Shown here one piece after another: positions 10,465 to 19,942 of a stretch of 64,000 nt of DNA. The stretch comes from an uncultured Bacteriovoracaceae bacterium (GTDB lineage: Bacteria; Bdellovibrionota; Bacteriovoracia; Bacteriovoracales; Bacteriovoracaceae). The notes beneath the pieces were generated by a model, which was not told the origin of the DNA, searched no databases, and saw nothing but the letters and a program-made list of their open reading frames with translations. Location: positions 1 to 64,000 of the forward strand of contig CALHBF010000002.1 in assembly GCA_937931205.1 (NCBI GenBank), given 5' to 3'. Made by a program: the position numbers and the translations under genes. Numbering within the stretch: the stretch's first letter is position 1; each line of letters starts with the position of its first letter.

Positions 10465-11534
10465 TGAGCGACATGCTTCTTAAGACAACAGCCAGCACAC
10501 GCAAGATTTCTTTGTGCTTTTTTTTGTCCCATAAAACTCTTAAAGGCCTGCATCTTGTTATTGGCACTTAATGTTTTCAAAGAAAAATTAAGATCACGAA
10601 TGTTTGTTATCGCTAACCCAAGATCGCAGGGCGTGATCACTCCGTCTTGATAAATAGTCACGATACTTTGATGTTTGTGGCAATTTCGCGGAAGTACCTG
10701 ATTTGGGATCGCGAAATAATTTGAAAGTTCACTCAGAGAGATATCTGGTCTGATATTAATCAGGCTGCCAAACTTTCCTTTTAAAGAAAAAATTGTCTGA
10801 ACCATTAACTCTCTTTCTTTTGATCTAAAACTTATCCTATTTCCACTAAGAAATTTGTCATTATCCATTGATGAGCCATCAGCAAAACCATTTCTTGCTT
10901 CATTTTCAAACAATAAATTCAAAGTGATTCCATCCACTCTTTTATTAACAATCAGCTCTTCACATAACTCCATGAGAGAAGTTGCATTGGCAGGAGTTAC
11001 AGTTAACTTGGCGACGATTTTAGGATACTTTGATTTCAACTCTCTTTTCGTAAGTAATACTTCATTAATAAAATCCAAGGCTTTTTTAAAACTGCCTTCA
11101 CCTCTAACCTGATCATGTATTTTCTGAGGTCCATCTAAAGAAACCATCAGATGCATCAGTTTTTTACTTACCATCAGAGGAATAATCCCCTCTTTACGAA
11201 CAGTTCCGTTGGTAATCAGGGAGACTTTTAATTTTCGCTTAAGCATCAATGAGAGGATTTCAGAAAAATTCGGAGTTAATAGAGGCTCTCCCCCAGTAAT
11301 ATCAATCAGGGTATAAAAGGGAAGTTGATCAATAATTTTCTGCCACTCATTCAATGTCAGTAGCTGATCATTTTTTTTATTTAAACTCGAACCGACATAA
11401 CAATAATGGCAGCTCAGATTACATCTATTGGTGATTCGCAATCTGACAACTAAAGGATTAAGAGGAAGAAAATGAGACAATGAACCCCAGATGTTTACAG
11501 CATTATCAAAAATTAGGTTCATTATTTTCAACAT
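10461..11534 (-). CDS. Radical SAM protein with SPASM-like C-terminus
   Basis: A 357-aa protein with motif CNLSCHYC (C38, C42, C45), GGEPLLTP and SLITNGT, and a C-terminal auxiliary-cluster region (RNC, TPC, LAC, GCC). The start was placed at the ATG at 11534, which matches the N-terminal length of the paralogue at 9415-10464 and follows the stop of the JmjC-like gene by about 16 bases. A longer in-frame reading to 11582 would overlap that gene. The substrate is unknown. Confidence 0.78.
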   Translation of the reverse strand: MLKIMNLIFDNAVNIWGSLSHFLPLNPLVVRLRITNRCNLSCHYCYVGSSLNKKNDQLLTLNEWQKIIDQLPFYTLIDITGGEPLLTPNFSEILSLMLKRKLKVSLITNGTVRKEGIIPLMVSKKLMHLMVSLDGPQKIHDQVRGEGSFKKALDFINEVLLTKRELKSKYPKIVAKLTVTPANATSLMELCEELIVNKRVDGITLNLLFENEARNGFADGSSMDNDKFLSGNRISFRSKERELMVQTIFSLKGKFGSLINIRPDISLSELSNYFAIPNQVLPRNCHKHQSIVTIYQDGVITPCDLGLAITNIRDLNFSLKTLSANNKMQAFKSFMGQKKAQRNLACAGCCLKKHVAQ

Positions 11535-11550
11535 GGCACAAACTCTTTCT

Positions 11551-12549
11551 TTACGGATAACGCTTCGGAAAGAATATTCCACGTGAATTTTGATAAGCTC
11601 TCACAAATGAAGCCGGGTATTGCGACATCAAAATCATAGAAGATAACAGAGGGCTTTTATAAACGGCCCTGAAAGGAACCCATCTAAAACCAAGCCCAAT
11701 GGAAGTTGTAAGATTCTCTACATAGTGCCAACAAAAAGCGGGATTAAAATAAAAATCTCCCGGCTCAAGGATTGCTTCTTTAAATTCAAAACGTGAGAAA
11801 ATATCATGGTCTCCTGCATCTGGTTTTATAAGAAGTTCTTCTTGTCCTAAAAAATGCGGCTGACGATCGACTTGAGGATTGATTAATGGGGCCCACTCTT
11901 CAGGAATAAGTAGCCAGCGCTTTACTCCATAGATTTGGACAAAAAAGACATGTGCTAATGCGGCATGAATAACTGAATATGTCCCCTTACCACCCATGAA
12001 TAGCTGCTTTGAGCTTGGGATATTTTGAATAACCTTCCATTTTTCAATTAAAGAAAGATCAAGATCGTCCAATGCTCCCGGTGTTTTATGAAGGAAGTTA
12101 CTAAACTTTACATAATTATCACTTCCACTTTCAATTTCATCAGCGATTTCTTTAAAGGTAAGTTCTCTTGCCCCATAACCTCTGGTCTTAGGATCGACAA
12201 ATGGCTGCGTCGCTTCTGGATAATGATCTGCAAACCAACGTGGAGTCCATTTACCAACAGCTGGCCAGTTTTTAGCAGCACCTTTAATAATGACCGGTTT
12301 TCCAGGAATCAAAAAGTTCTCAATGAAATCCTTGTCACTGAGATTGTGATAAGACTCTAAAGGGGTAATTTTCCATTTAGGTCTCTTCTCGATTAATCTT
12401 TGTTGAAAAGTATGGGCAAGATGATTTTTTTTACGTCCAAATGTTCCGACATCACCTTTCCGAGGTCCGAAAAGGTGCTCAAGGCCCCAATAGGTAAAAA
12501 ACAAAAGTTTTTCTTTGTTTGAGTAAATATCAGCTAAATTATTGCTCAT
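11551..12549 (-). CDS. JmjC/cupin_8 family protein with an altered iron site (HxA)
   Basis: A 332-aa protein of the cupin_8/JmjC fold. FIPGKPV-type entry strands (about 80-90) are followed by GGKGTYSVIHAA, then QIYGVKRWLLIP, EPGDFYFNP and CWHYVENL, in the family order. In 2-oxoglutarate dioxygenases of this family the iron is held by HxD...H. Here the first motif reads H195-A196-A197 with distal H275, so the acidic ligand is replaced by alanine. In SyrB2-type halogenases the same change opens a site for halide, but loss of catalysis or a different clade-specific site is equally possible. The start at 12549 was chosen for the GAGGA site just upstream. It is the first gene of the six-gene minus-strand operon. 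Confidence 0.75.
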   Translation of the reverse strand: MSNNLADIYSNKEKLLFFTYWGLEHLFGPRKGDVGTFGRKKNHLAHTFQQRLIEKRPKWKITPLESYHNLSDKDFIENFLIPGKPVIIKGAAKNWPAVGKWTPRWFADHYPEATQPFVDPKTRGYGARELTFKEIADEIESGSDNYVKFSNFLHKTPGALDDLDLSLIEKWKVIQNIPSSKQLFMGGKGTYSVIHAALAHVFFVQIYGVKRWLLIPEEWAPLINPQVDRQPHFLGQEELLIKPDAGDHDIFSRFEFKEAILEPGDFYFNPAFCWHYVENLTTSIGLGFRWVPFRAVYKSPLLSSMILMSQYPASFVRAYQNSRGIFFPKRYP

Positions 12550-12685
12550 GAAAATCCTCAAAAACGGAGTGATAATTAAGAGTAGAAGATTTTAATTTCA
12601 AACACAACAAACATCATTATTAGCTTATACCCCTGCTAAAAAAATGTGCTAGCATACTCTTATGACTTGAAAGGAATTAAGGGTT

Positions 12686-14095
12686 TTGAAAGTACTATTT
12701 ATTGATTTCTTCACAAATATCTACGATAAGCATCCGATTTATTCGATTTCTTCCGTATTAAAGCAACACGGAAACGAAGTTTCTTATCTTGTTGCCAGTG
12801 ATTTTGATAAATCAATTGAATCAGTTTTAGCTATTAAGCCAGAACTCATTTTATACAGTTGCTTCTCCTCAGAAGTATATTTAGCAGTCCAATTCGATGC
12901 TCTCCTAAAAAATCAGTACCAGTGCCACAGTCTTATTGGAGGACCAGGCCCAACTTTTGATGATCATGAAATTCAATCAAGTACTATTGATGCTATCTGT
13001 GTCGGTGAAGGTGAAATAGCGATTGTTGATTATATCAGCTCACAATTTCAGCCAAACTCAAATATTTACCACCGCAGTCAAAAGAAAAGCGGGAAATACT
13101 ATCCAATGGCCCCACTTGATGAGCTGCCATTCCCAGACCGCTCAGTCATTTATGAGCAAGATCACTTTCTTCGTGATATGCCAACGAAGCAGTTTATGGC
13201 GGGTAGAGGATGTCCATATCACTGTACCTACTGTCACAATGATGCTTTCCTGACAGAGTTCAAAGATAGCGGGCCCAAATTTAGGTACAAGTCTGTTGAT
13301 TACCTCATTGCTGAGATCAAAGAAGTTAGGGAGAAATATCCCTTGGAAAATATTGTTTTCCAAGATGATGTTTTTATTCTCGATAAAAAATGGTTAAAAG
13401 AGTTCTGTGAAAAGTTTCCTGCTCAAGTAGGTATCACATTTACCTGTAATATTCGGGCAAACCTCATTAATGACGAAATTATCGCTCTATTAAAAGAATC
13501 AGGGTGCGTTGGAGTCTCATGGTCAATTGAATCAGGGAATGATTTTCTACGTAATAAGATTCTTCGCAGAAACATGAGCAAGAATATCATTCGTAATGCG
13601 GCCAGCATTCTTAACAAACATCAGATCAAACATCGCACAGGTAATATTCTTGGTATCCCAGGCGAGACTTGGGAGCAAATGATAGAAACACTGGAACTCA
13701 ATATTGAGATCAAGCCTTATCTGGCGATGGCCTATACCTTTGTCCCGTTTCCTGGTCTGGCACTAACAGAATACGCAATTGCGAATAATCACCTTGATGC
13801 TGATCTCATGGAATTTATTCCACGAACATTTTTCAAAAAATCTGTTCTCAAGTTTGATGAAGAAACAAAAGATAAAATTGCCAGACTCTCTCTGATTTTT
13901 CCGGCCTTAGTTAAATTTCCTTTCCTTTATCACCAAAAGCCGATTTTTGAATATCTCTTTCAAAGTCCCTTCCCTGTAGTAAAAATGATCTACCACATGA
14001 CAAACATTTTTTATTCTTCAAAAATGTTTAAGGTTAAATACAGCAACAAACAAAAGATCAAGGGGTTTCTCCGATATCTTAAATCAGGCATGTAA
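12686..14095 (+). CDS. B12-binding-type radical SAM protein (TTG start)
   Basis: A 469-aa protein starting at a TTG. Upstream on the same strand are AAGGAATTAAGG purine-rich bases that can serve as the ribosome-binding site. The N-terminal Rossmann-like domain (1-130) has IGGPGPTF and VGEGE, typical of B12-binding radical SAM proteins. The cluster motif is CPYHCTYC (C176, C180, C183), with core elements SWSIESGND and GNILGIPGETWEQM. It is the first gene of a three-gene plus-strand operon and is divergent from the JmjC-like operon across a 136-bp gap. The reaction is unknown. Confidence 0.8.
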   Translation: MKVLFIDFFTNIYDKHPIYSISSVLKQHGNEVSYLVASDFDKSIESVLAIKPELILYSCFSSEVYLAVQFDALLKNQYQCHSLIGGPGPTFDDHEIQSSTIDAICVGEGEIAIVDYISSQFQPNSNIYHRSQKKSGKYYPMAPLDELPFPDRSVIYEQDHFLRDMPTKQFMAGRGCPYHCTYCHNDAFLTEFKDSGPKFRYKSVDYLIAEIKEVREKYPLENIVFQDDVFILDKKWLKEFCEKFPAQVGITFTCNIRANLINDEIIALLKESGCVGVSWSIESGNDFLRNKILRRNMSKNIIRNAASILNKHQIKHRTGNILGIPGETWEQMIETLELNIEIKPYLAMAYTFVPFPGLALTEYAIANNHLDADLMEFIPRTFFKKSVLKFDEETKDKIARLSLIFPALVKFPFLYHQKPIFEYLFQSPFPVVKMIYHMTNIFYSSKMFKVKYSNKQKIKGFLRYLKSGM

Positions 14096-14096
14096 A

Positions 14097-15749
14097 ATGA
14101 AAAGAAACCTCATTTTCATATTCATCATTTTTTTAAGTAACGCCTTTATTCTATTAAATAATCATAAGTATGAAATGTTTGAGAATGGAGTGTACTTAAG
14201 CTACTTAGAAAGCCTTCTTGCTGATGGTGATTTTAATATCTTCAATCAAATGACTAATTCATTTGATCAATGGATGGTTACCCAGACTTATCATCACCCC
14301 GACTATCACTCTCCCTTTGTAGGAGTAATGCTTCTTCCTGGATACTTGCTTTATTTTTTGAATAGCCTGTTCTTTACTTCTGAACAAATGGCAACTTACT
14401 TTCCTTTTCAAATCTTTATTTTTACCCGATTACTCATTTTGGTATTCATCGCCCATATTTGTCGCAAGAGTCAGGAGAATGAGCTTTTTACCGCCTCATC
14501 ATTGCTTCTTCTACTTTCCAGCTTTTCGTGGCTGACTTTTTTTGATGCCTCTGAAATTTCATTCTTATGCCTCTTCTTCACTTTCCCCATTTTTATGGAC
14601 CTCAAATCCTTATTTAATGGAAAACAAATTCATGAGTGGCGATTTGCTCTCAATTTAGCTCTCTTTGCCTGTATCAAGCCTGATGCACTTCCTTGGATTG
14701 CTGGAGTTTCCCTCGGCTTAATTATGATTAAGCAAACAGGCCTCCTGATTAAAACTGGCTTACTGGTAAGTCTGAGCATTGCTCAATTTCTTCTTATTAA
14801 CTGGATCAGATATGAGCAGCTGGCCATTCCTCATCCGGCCGTCTTTTTTTATCCCAATTCAATTCTTCATATTTTCTTTGGATACAATGGGATGTTGTAC
14901 AAATCTCCTATTCTACTAATAACTTTTATCGGGCTATGGATTGGTCTATTTCAATCATCAACCAGGAAGTTATCACTCGTTGGGCTTTCTATTATTCTCA
15001 TCAAAGCTTTTATCTTAGGAGGGGCCCTTCCCACAGATACCGAAGAAATTGCCAATCGTTTATTCTTAGCTGAACTTCCTTGGTATGGATTTGGACTCCT
15101 TATTATTAAAGATAAAATTAAAATCAGTTACCGCACCCTTATTACGATATTCACCCCTATTTCCTTATTTATTCTGTTTATGTGGTTAACTGACCTGCTG
15201 GATGGAACAACCAATTATCGAATCAGAACATGGATCGGCTCTCCTGCATTAATTGGCGGCTTAACTCATGTCAGAGACTACTATCTCAATGTTTATCAGC
15301 AGCTTATCAACAATTTCTCACTCATTTGTTACTGGTCCTTGATTGCTGGAGTAATTGTTTTTGGCTACAGCTATCTATTGAAGAGAAATGAAAAGTTTAA
15401 ATTAGTTCAGCTCTACCTTCTATTTGCCCTCGTTTTCCTTTCTTCCGCTATAAACTTATTCTTTAATCAGCGGAATATCGATGTGGCCTTAGCTCGTGGG
15501 GATTATAAACAAAGTGTCGTTGCCCAAAAAGAAGCGCTCTTTTATGACGAGGTGATGGATTTAATTCACTACTCAGAGCTTCAAGTCGAATATAATCGGC
15601 CCATCTTTCACGACCTGGAGAAATTTAAAGAGAATTACATTGAGAAGGTAAAATTAAATATTGTTGAAGACCCTATTGGCTTCCTAGATGATCTGAACAA
15701 GAAGATTTATCGAAAATCATTTTGGCAGGCCAAATACCCCAATGAGTAA
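14097..15749 (+). CDS. Polytopic membrane protein, possibly GT-C-type glycosyltransferase
   Basis: A 550-aa protein with roughly ten hydrophobic helices spread over residues 5-460 and a soluble tail. The first large loop contains acidic and histidine residues (LADGDFN, HHPDYHSP) after the first helix, a layout reminiscent of GT-C glycosyltransferases that use lipid-linked sugars. No diagnostic motif was recognised, so this is only a suggestion. The start lies 1 base after the previous stop, and the end overlaps the next B12-type radical SAM gene by 8 bases, so it belongs to the same operon. Confidence 0.45.
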   Translation: MKRNLIFIFIIFLSNAFILLNNHKYEMFENGVYLSYLESLLADGDFNIFNQMTNSFDQWMVTQTYHHPDYHSPFVGVMLLPGYLLYFLNSLFFTSEQMATYFPFQIFIFTRLLILVFIAHICRKSQENELFTASSLLLLLSSFSWLTFFDASEISFLCLFFTFPIFMDLKSLFNGKQIHEWRFALNLALFACIKPDALPWIAGVSLGLIMIKQTGLLIKTGLLVSLSIAQFLLINWIRYEQLAIPHPAVFFYPNSILHIFFGYNGMLYKSPILLITFIGLWIGLFQSSTRKLSLVGLSIILIKAFILGGALPTDTEEIANRLFLAELPWYGFGLLIIKDKIKISYRTLITIFTPISLFILFMWLTDLLDGTTNYRIRTWIGSPALIGGLTHVRDYYLNVYQQLINNFSLICYWSLIAGVIVFGYSYLLKRNEKFKLVQLYLLFALVFLSSAINLFFNQRNIDVALARGDYKQSVVAQKEALFYDEVMDLIHYSELQVEYNRPIFHDLEKFKENYIEKVKLNIVEDPIGFLDDLNKKIYRKSFWQAKYPNE

Positions 15750-17163
15750 TACAATGACAGTAAAACCTAAAATTACCTTTGTTAATCCTCCGACACCCCA
15801 AGGAAGAAAGTTTACCCGTAATATAGGGTGTGCCAGTGAATCGAAGGGTGGCTATCTACTCCTTTGCATTGATTTTGTTATTCTTAGCGGGGTTCTTAGA
15901 AATCACTTTGATATCTCATTTGTTGATTGTGTTGGTGAACAACTTAGTCAGCAAGATGCAATCAACCAAATCAATCAAATCAAGCCTGATATTATCATCT
16001 GTGCTCTCATTGATGCTATTTTTGAAAATGATTTTCAATTTCTCTCACATCTAGCGACCTCATACCAAAAGGCGAAAATTTATGTCTTAGGTGATGCCTT
16101 TATTGAGGAAGACAACGTTAAACTGGTTTCTCCTCTGGTAAAGGGGATTATTACCACGCCTTTCTTACTCAATCCTGAAGATTTCCTCCAACATTCTCTC
16201 CAGAATACTAGTGAAGCGATTACAGGATTAAGAAAGCAAGACGAGTACCAAAACTTTACAAAGTCCCCTCAGCAAGCCCAGTTCCCTACTCCTCAATATG
16301 AATTATTCTTAAATGACTTCTATCAATGGCCATTTGCTAGACATCCTTCCTATCTCACAGTCAGCACTACATGGGGATGCCCATTTAGTTGCAGCTATTG
16401 CACAGCTTCTAGCTTTCCTTTTCATTATCGTGAAGCGAGCAAAGTTGTGGAGGATTTTAGTTACATCAAGAGCCTAGGAGTTAAGGAAGTTTATATTACT
16501 GATCTCTCATTCGGTTATCCCAAAGAGAACACTGTCGATTTTTTAAAACAGCTTATTGAGAAAAAATTGAATATGAGCTGGTCTACATATTTTCATCCTT
16601 CTCGTTTTGAGCCTGAGTTTATGGATCTTATGAAGCAGGCCGGTTGTCATACCATTACTATTGGAGTTGAAACGAAGGATCTCAGTATTCTTAAGAAATA
16701 TGGAAGACATCTTAATGATGACACCATCAAAAATCTCATTTCTTATTGTAAAAAAATTGGAATAGAAGTTTGTGGAGATTTTATCATCGGATTTAAAGAA
16801 CAGAATCAGAATGAAATTGAAGAAAGTGTAAAATACGCCAAAGAACTTAAATTAGACTATGCCTCTTTTAATCTCCTTTCTCCCCTTCCAGGATCAACCA
16901 TCCGCAAAGAAGCCCAACAAAGAGGTCTTATTAAACAAGTAAACCAAGGTTTTGATAGTTTAGGGCAAGGAGGAATTCTTGTTTTAGGCGATATCTCGGA
17001 AGACAATCTCCGCCAACTAAGAAATAGGGCCGTAAAAAGTTTTTATCTCAGACCTCATTTTTTATTTAAGAAAGTTATGAAGATAAAAAGCTTTGATCAT
17101 TTCATGCTGCAATTTAAAGAATTTATTTCACTATTTACGAAGGTATTTCAGTCAAAAAAATAA
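15742..17163 (+). CDS. B12-binding-type radical SAM protein (paralogue of 4668-6032)
   Basis: A 473-aa protein with an N-terminal NPPTP block and RK.TRN.GCASESKG (about 22-36) shared with the gene at 4668-6032. The Rossmann-like domain lacks a visible DxHxxG. The radical SAM motif is CPFSCSYC (C213, C217, C220). The TITIGVET core and C-terminal FYLRPHFL segment again match the paralogue. The two copies sit in different operons on either side of the cluster, suggesting related but separate steps. The gene ends at a convergent terminator. Confidence 0.8.
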   Translation: MSNTMTVKPKITFVNPPTPQGRKFTRNIGCASESKGGYLLLCIDFVILSGVLRNHFDISFVDCVGEQLSQQDAINQINQIKPDIIICALIDAIFENDFQFLSHLATSYQKAKIYVLGDAFIEEDNVKLVSPLVKGIITTPFLLNPEDFLQHSLQNTSEAITGLRKQDEYQNFTKSPQQAQFPTPQYELFLNDFYQWPFARHPSYLTVSTTWGCPFSCSYCTASSFPFHYREASKVVEDFSYIKSLGVKEVYITDLSFGYPKENTVDFLKQLIEKKLNMSWSTYFHPSRFEPEFMDLMKQAGCHTITIGVETKDLSILKKYGRHLNDDTIKNLISYCKKIGIEVCGDFIIGFKEQNQNEIEESVKYAKELKLDYASFNLLSPLPGSTIRKEAQQRGLIKQVNQGFDSLGQGGILVLGDISEDNLRQLRNRAVKSFYLRPHFLFKKVMKIKSFDHFMLQFKEFISLFTKVFQSKK

Positions 17164-17189
17164 GGGGAGCATTAGCTCCCACTTTATTT
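17164..17189. terminator. Bidirectional intrinsic terminator
   Basis: Stem GGGAGC / GCTCCC with an ATTA loop lies between two convergent genes. T-rich tracts follow on both strands (ACTTTATTTTT on plus, TTATTTTTTT on minus), so it can serve both. Confidence 0.8.
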
Positions 17190-19733
17190 TTAGTTTTCTG
17201 TGATTTTGTGAATTACACCTGTTTCTAAAATTCTGTGACGTCCAGCTGGTATATTTTTAAGAACATCTACTTTCCCTGATGGCCATCTAATATTCAAAGT
17301 TTCAATCTTATCATTTTGACCTAAACCAAAATGAATAACACCTTCTGATTGCATGGCCCCATTATTGGCCACAATATGACGAAGATATTTCTTTCCGCCA
17401 ATTGTGGCATCTAGAATAGCTCCGACTCCATCACGGTTAGAGTTTGTTCCATTCAGAGCAATGATTACACTTTTTTGCTTGTTCTCTTTTTTATTTAAAA
17501 ACACCTGAACTGCTGGATGACGGTTCTTATCAGTACCAGGGTCTCCGTTTCTCAAAACAAGATCCATTTTTCCATCTTTATTGAAATCAGCTGTACCTAC
17601 AATATAACCATCTGCAATTGAGTCTACTCCCTCTAAGAAACCCACTTCAGTGAACGTTCCATTACCATTATTACGGAATAAACAATTTCTCTGAAAGCCT
17701 GCCATCGAAGGATGAATACCTTTCAATTCTTTCATATTCTCAACATCACCTTGGAAATCAGTGAGGATACGCATAAAGCTCGTATTGGCCTCTTCAATCC
17801 CGACACTGGAATTTAGAACTTCTTGATAATCGAAGTTGTTAATAGCATTTGCTCTGACAAATAAACTTGATAGATCATGCTTTTCTGAATTTCCCGACCA
17901 AAGTCCATTGGCCACATAGATATCCATATTTCCATCATTGTTATAATCAATAACCTCGACTCCCCCGATTCCTTCTCCACAACCACTAATTTGAGTCAGG
18001 GCGGTAATATCAGAATAGTCTTTGGAATTATTAGATTTGAAAACTCTAACGCCAAATGTTCCCGGAAGTTTTGAATAGTCAGAGAAATTATTGCGAAGTG
18101 AGTGATAGAGTCTTTCTGCCGGCAAGAAGTTAACATTAGTATAAATAAATTCCAGTTTGCCATCATTATCCAAATCCGCAGCAGTGAACCCCATTCCAAA
18201 ATCATAGTTTGTTAAACCAATCTTATCTGCGACTTGAGTAAATGAACCAGTGCCATCATTTTTATAGAGTGGACTTAGATTGGCCTTATCATCTACAACA
18301 ACAATATCCATATCTCCATCGAGGTCATAATCAATCCCCGTTGAAGTGTGAGCAAAAACGACAGCAGCTTCAGGATAACCATTCGGGAATTTTTTATTAT
18401 GTACTAATGGAAGCTTTTCTTTGGTCACTTCTTTAAATTGAAGTTCAGACAAGTTATAGAAGAGACCTTGCGGATGAAATTCCTTCTTACCTTCGTAGCC
18501 ACTTTCATTTTTATCTAGAACAGTGAAATCTTTTGCTCCAGGGAATCCAATGTAGAAATCAAGCAGTCCATCTTTGTTATAATCAGCTACAGCAGAAGGC
18601 ATGGCATAGTAAGATGGAAATCTATTCTTGATATGTCCTTGCCTTTGAAATTTTTCTCCTAGATTCTTATAGACAACAATATCTTTGCCGGCTTCTTCAT
18701 TGGGAGCAAAACGAACTAACAAGAGATCTTTTTTTCCGTCATTATCGAAATCTGAAATGACAGCACTTTTCACCAGTGTTTCATTTTCAATCCCTAGCTT
18801 TTCATTAGAAAGCTTTTTAAAACTTCCATCTGGTAATCCCTTGAAAACTTCAACCGCTCCCATATGACCAACAACCATATCAACCTGATCATCTCCATCG
18901 ATATCTCCAAGGGCCAGAGCGTATCCACCACGTCGAATCGCTTCTTTCCTAAGGTAATTAGATAACTCTCCATCTTGGAAAGACGCTACTTCTTGAAATG
19001 AGGCTTCTTGATTTTTAAGACTTTCGCCTTGGATGAAAGAAACGTTTGAGATAGACCAGTTTTTTTCGTTCGTTTTTTTCTCTACTCTAAAACTCAAAGT
19101 TCCACGATCATGCTGACGCGATTTGTTTTTATCTTCCCCACGAATGTCCATGCGGGCCTCAATTTCAAAAACTTGAGGAAGTGATGTCAGAGGATCTCTT
19201 TCTGCGATCTGAGTATTTAATGAGTAAGGACTAATTTTTACGAATTGGATTTTTTTAAAGTTTCCAAGATAATTGGCCCACCATTTATGGGCATTTTTCA
19301 TGTTCACACTTTCTTTATTCTTTTTCCATTGGCTTTCAAAGTAATCACCTTTTCCTTCATAACTTGATTTCTCAAGCGTTTGGAAAGTAGCATTCTTCTT
19401 GGCAAGGCCTTCAAAGTTTACTTTTTTATCAAGAATCATTTGTTGAAATGGGAAAAGAACTTCTGAAATAACTTTCTGGAAAAGAGCTTCATCGGCCAAA
19501 GCTAGATTCAAGGCTTCCTGAGAAAGTTCTGCTCCGTCGGAAGATCCTAGTTTCTTTCCTTGTCCTCCAAAATTCTGAGGGAGCTGCGCCAATGGAATAC
19601 TTTTTACCTTCGTTCCTTGATGAATTTCAGCAAGAATTTTTTTACCATCTACCCTTTGAGCCTCTGACCACACCTGTGTCGATGCAAAGAAAAAAACAAG
19701 TGATAACGAACTCTTGAAAGTTAAGTTTTTCAT
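17190..19733 (-). CDS. Secreted FG-GAP/VCBS-repeat protein with ASPIC/UnbV domain
   Basis: An 847-aa protein with an N-terminal signal peptide (about 1-23, cleavage near VWSEA). The middle (about 240-740) carries many beta-propeller repeats with calcium-binding DxDxDG-type loops (DIDGDDQVD, DFDNDGKKD, DYNKDGLLD, DLDNDGKLE, DYNNDGNMD, DFNKDGKMD). The C-terminal 100 residues match the ASPIC/UnbV domain (GVGAILD, GLGQNDKIE.L.IRWPSG). Such CRTAC1-like proteins are extracellular adhesion or polymer-binding proteins. It is a single gene on the minus strand, divergent from the peptidase/exporter operon. Confidence 0.88.
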   Translation of the reverse strand: MKNLTFKSSLSLVFFFASTQVWSEAQRVDGKKILAEIHQGTKVKSIPLAQLPQNFGGQGKKLGSSDGAELSQEALNLALADEALFQKVISEVLFPFQQMILDKKVNFEGLAKKNATFQTLEKSSYEGKGDYFESQWKKNKESVNMKNAHKWWANYLGNFKKIQFVKISPYSLNTQIAERDPLTSLPQVFEIEARMDIRGEDKNKSRQHDRGTLSFRVEKKTNEKNWSISNVSFIQGESLKNQEASFQEVASFQDGELSNYLRKEAIRRGGYALALGDIDGDDQVDMVVGHMGAVEVFKGLPDGSFKKLSNEKLGIENETLVKSAVISDFDNDGKKDLLLVRFAPNEEAGKDIVVYKNLGEKFQRQGHIKNRFPSYYAMPSAVADYNKDGLLDFYIGFPGAKDFTVLDKNESGYEGKKEFHPQGLFYNLSELQFKEVTKEKLPLVHNKKFPNGYPEAAVVFAHTSTGIDYDLDGDMDIVVVDDKANLSPLYKNDGTGSFTQVADKIGLTNYDFGMGFTAADLDNDGKLEFIYTNVNFLPAERLYHSLRNNFSDYSKLPGTFGVRVFKSNNSKDYSDITALTQISGCGEGIGGVEVIDYNNDGNMDIYVANGLWSGNSEKHDLSSLFVRANAINNFDYQEVLNSSVGIEEANTSFMRILTDFQGDVENMKELKGIHPSMAGFQRNCLFRNNGNGTFTEVGFLEGVDSIADGYIVGTADFNKDGKMDLVLRNGDPGTDKNRHPAVQVFLNKKENKQKSVIIALNGTNSNRDGVGAILDATIGGKKYLRHIVANNGAMQSEGVIHFGLGQNDKIETLNIRWPSGKVDVLKNIPAGRHRILETGVIHKITEN

Positions 19734-19834
19734 GGCAGCTTCCTCTTATAGAATTACCCCTCTATTGTATCGCGAATTGGCCTTACGACTGAAAAAAAAC
19801 TAAGTACCTAAAATCTCGTCAACGAAGCAATGAA

Positions 19835-19850
19835 GGTTATGCGCATAACC
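19835..19850. promoter_or_regulatory. 16-bp perfect palindrome, candidate operator
   Basis: GGTTATGCGCATAACC is a perfect palindrome with no spacer. It is centred in the 209-bp intergenic region between the ASPIC/UnbV gene (minus) and the S26-like peptidase gene (plus). The size and place fit a binding site for a dimeric regulator controlling one or both genes. No regulator gene is adjacent. Confidence 0.45.
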
Positions 19851-19942
19851 ATCTGTATTCTCGTTTTATCTGACAAAGTTACTCACTTTTTGAGGCAACC
19901 GAAATAAGAACAAACTTCGTCATTTGCACTTATACTAGATTA

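Noticed and set aside
19831-19908. A 25-codon plus-strand reading frame across the palindrome
   Set aside because: It has no ribosome-binding site and no similarity to a precursor peptide.
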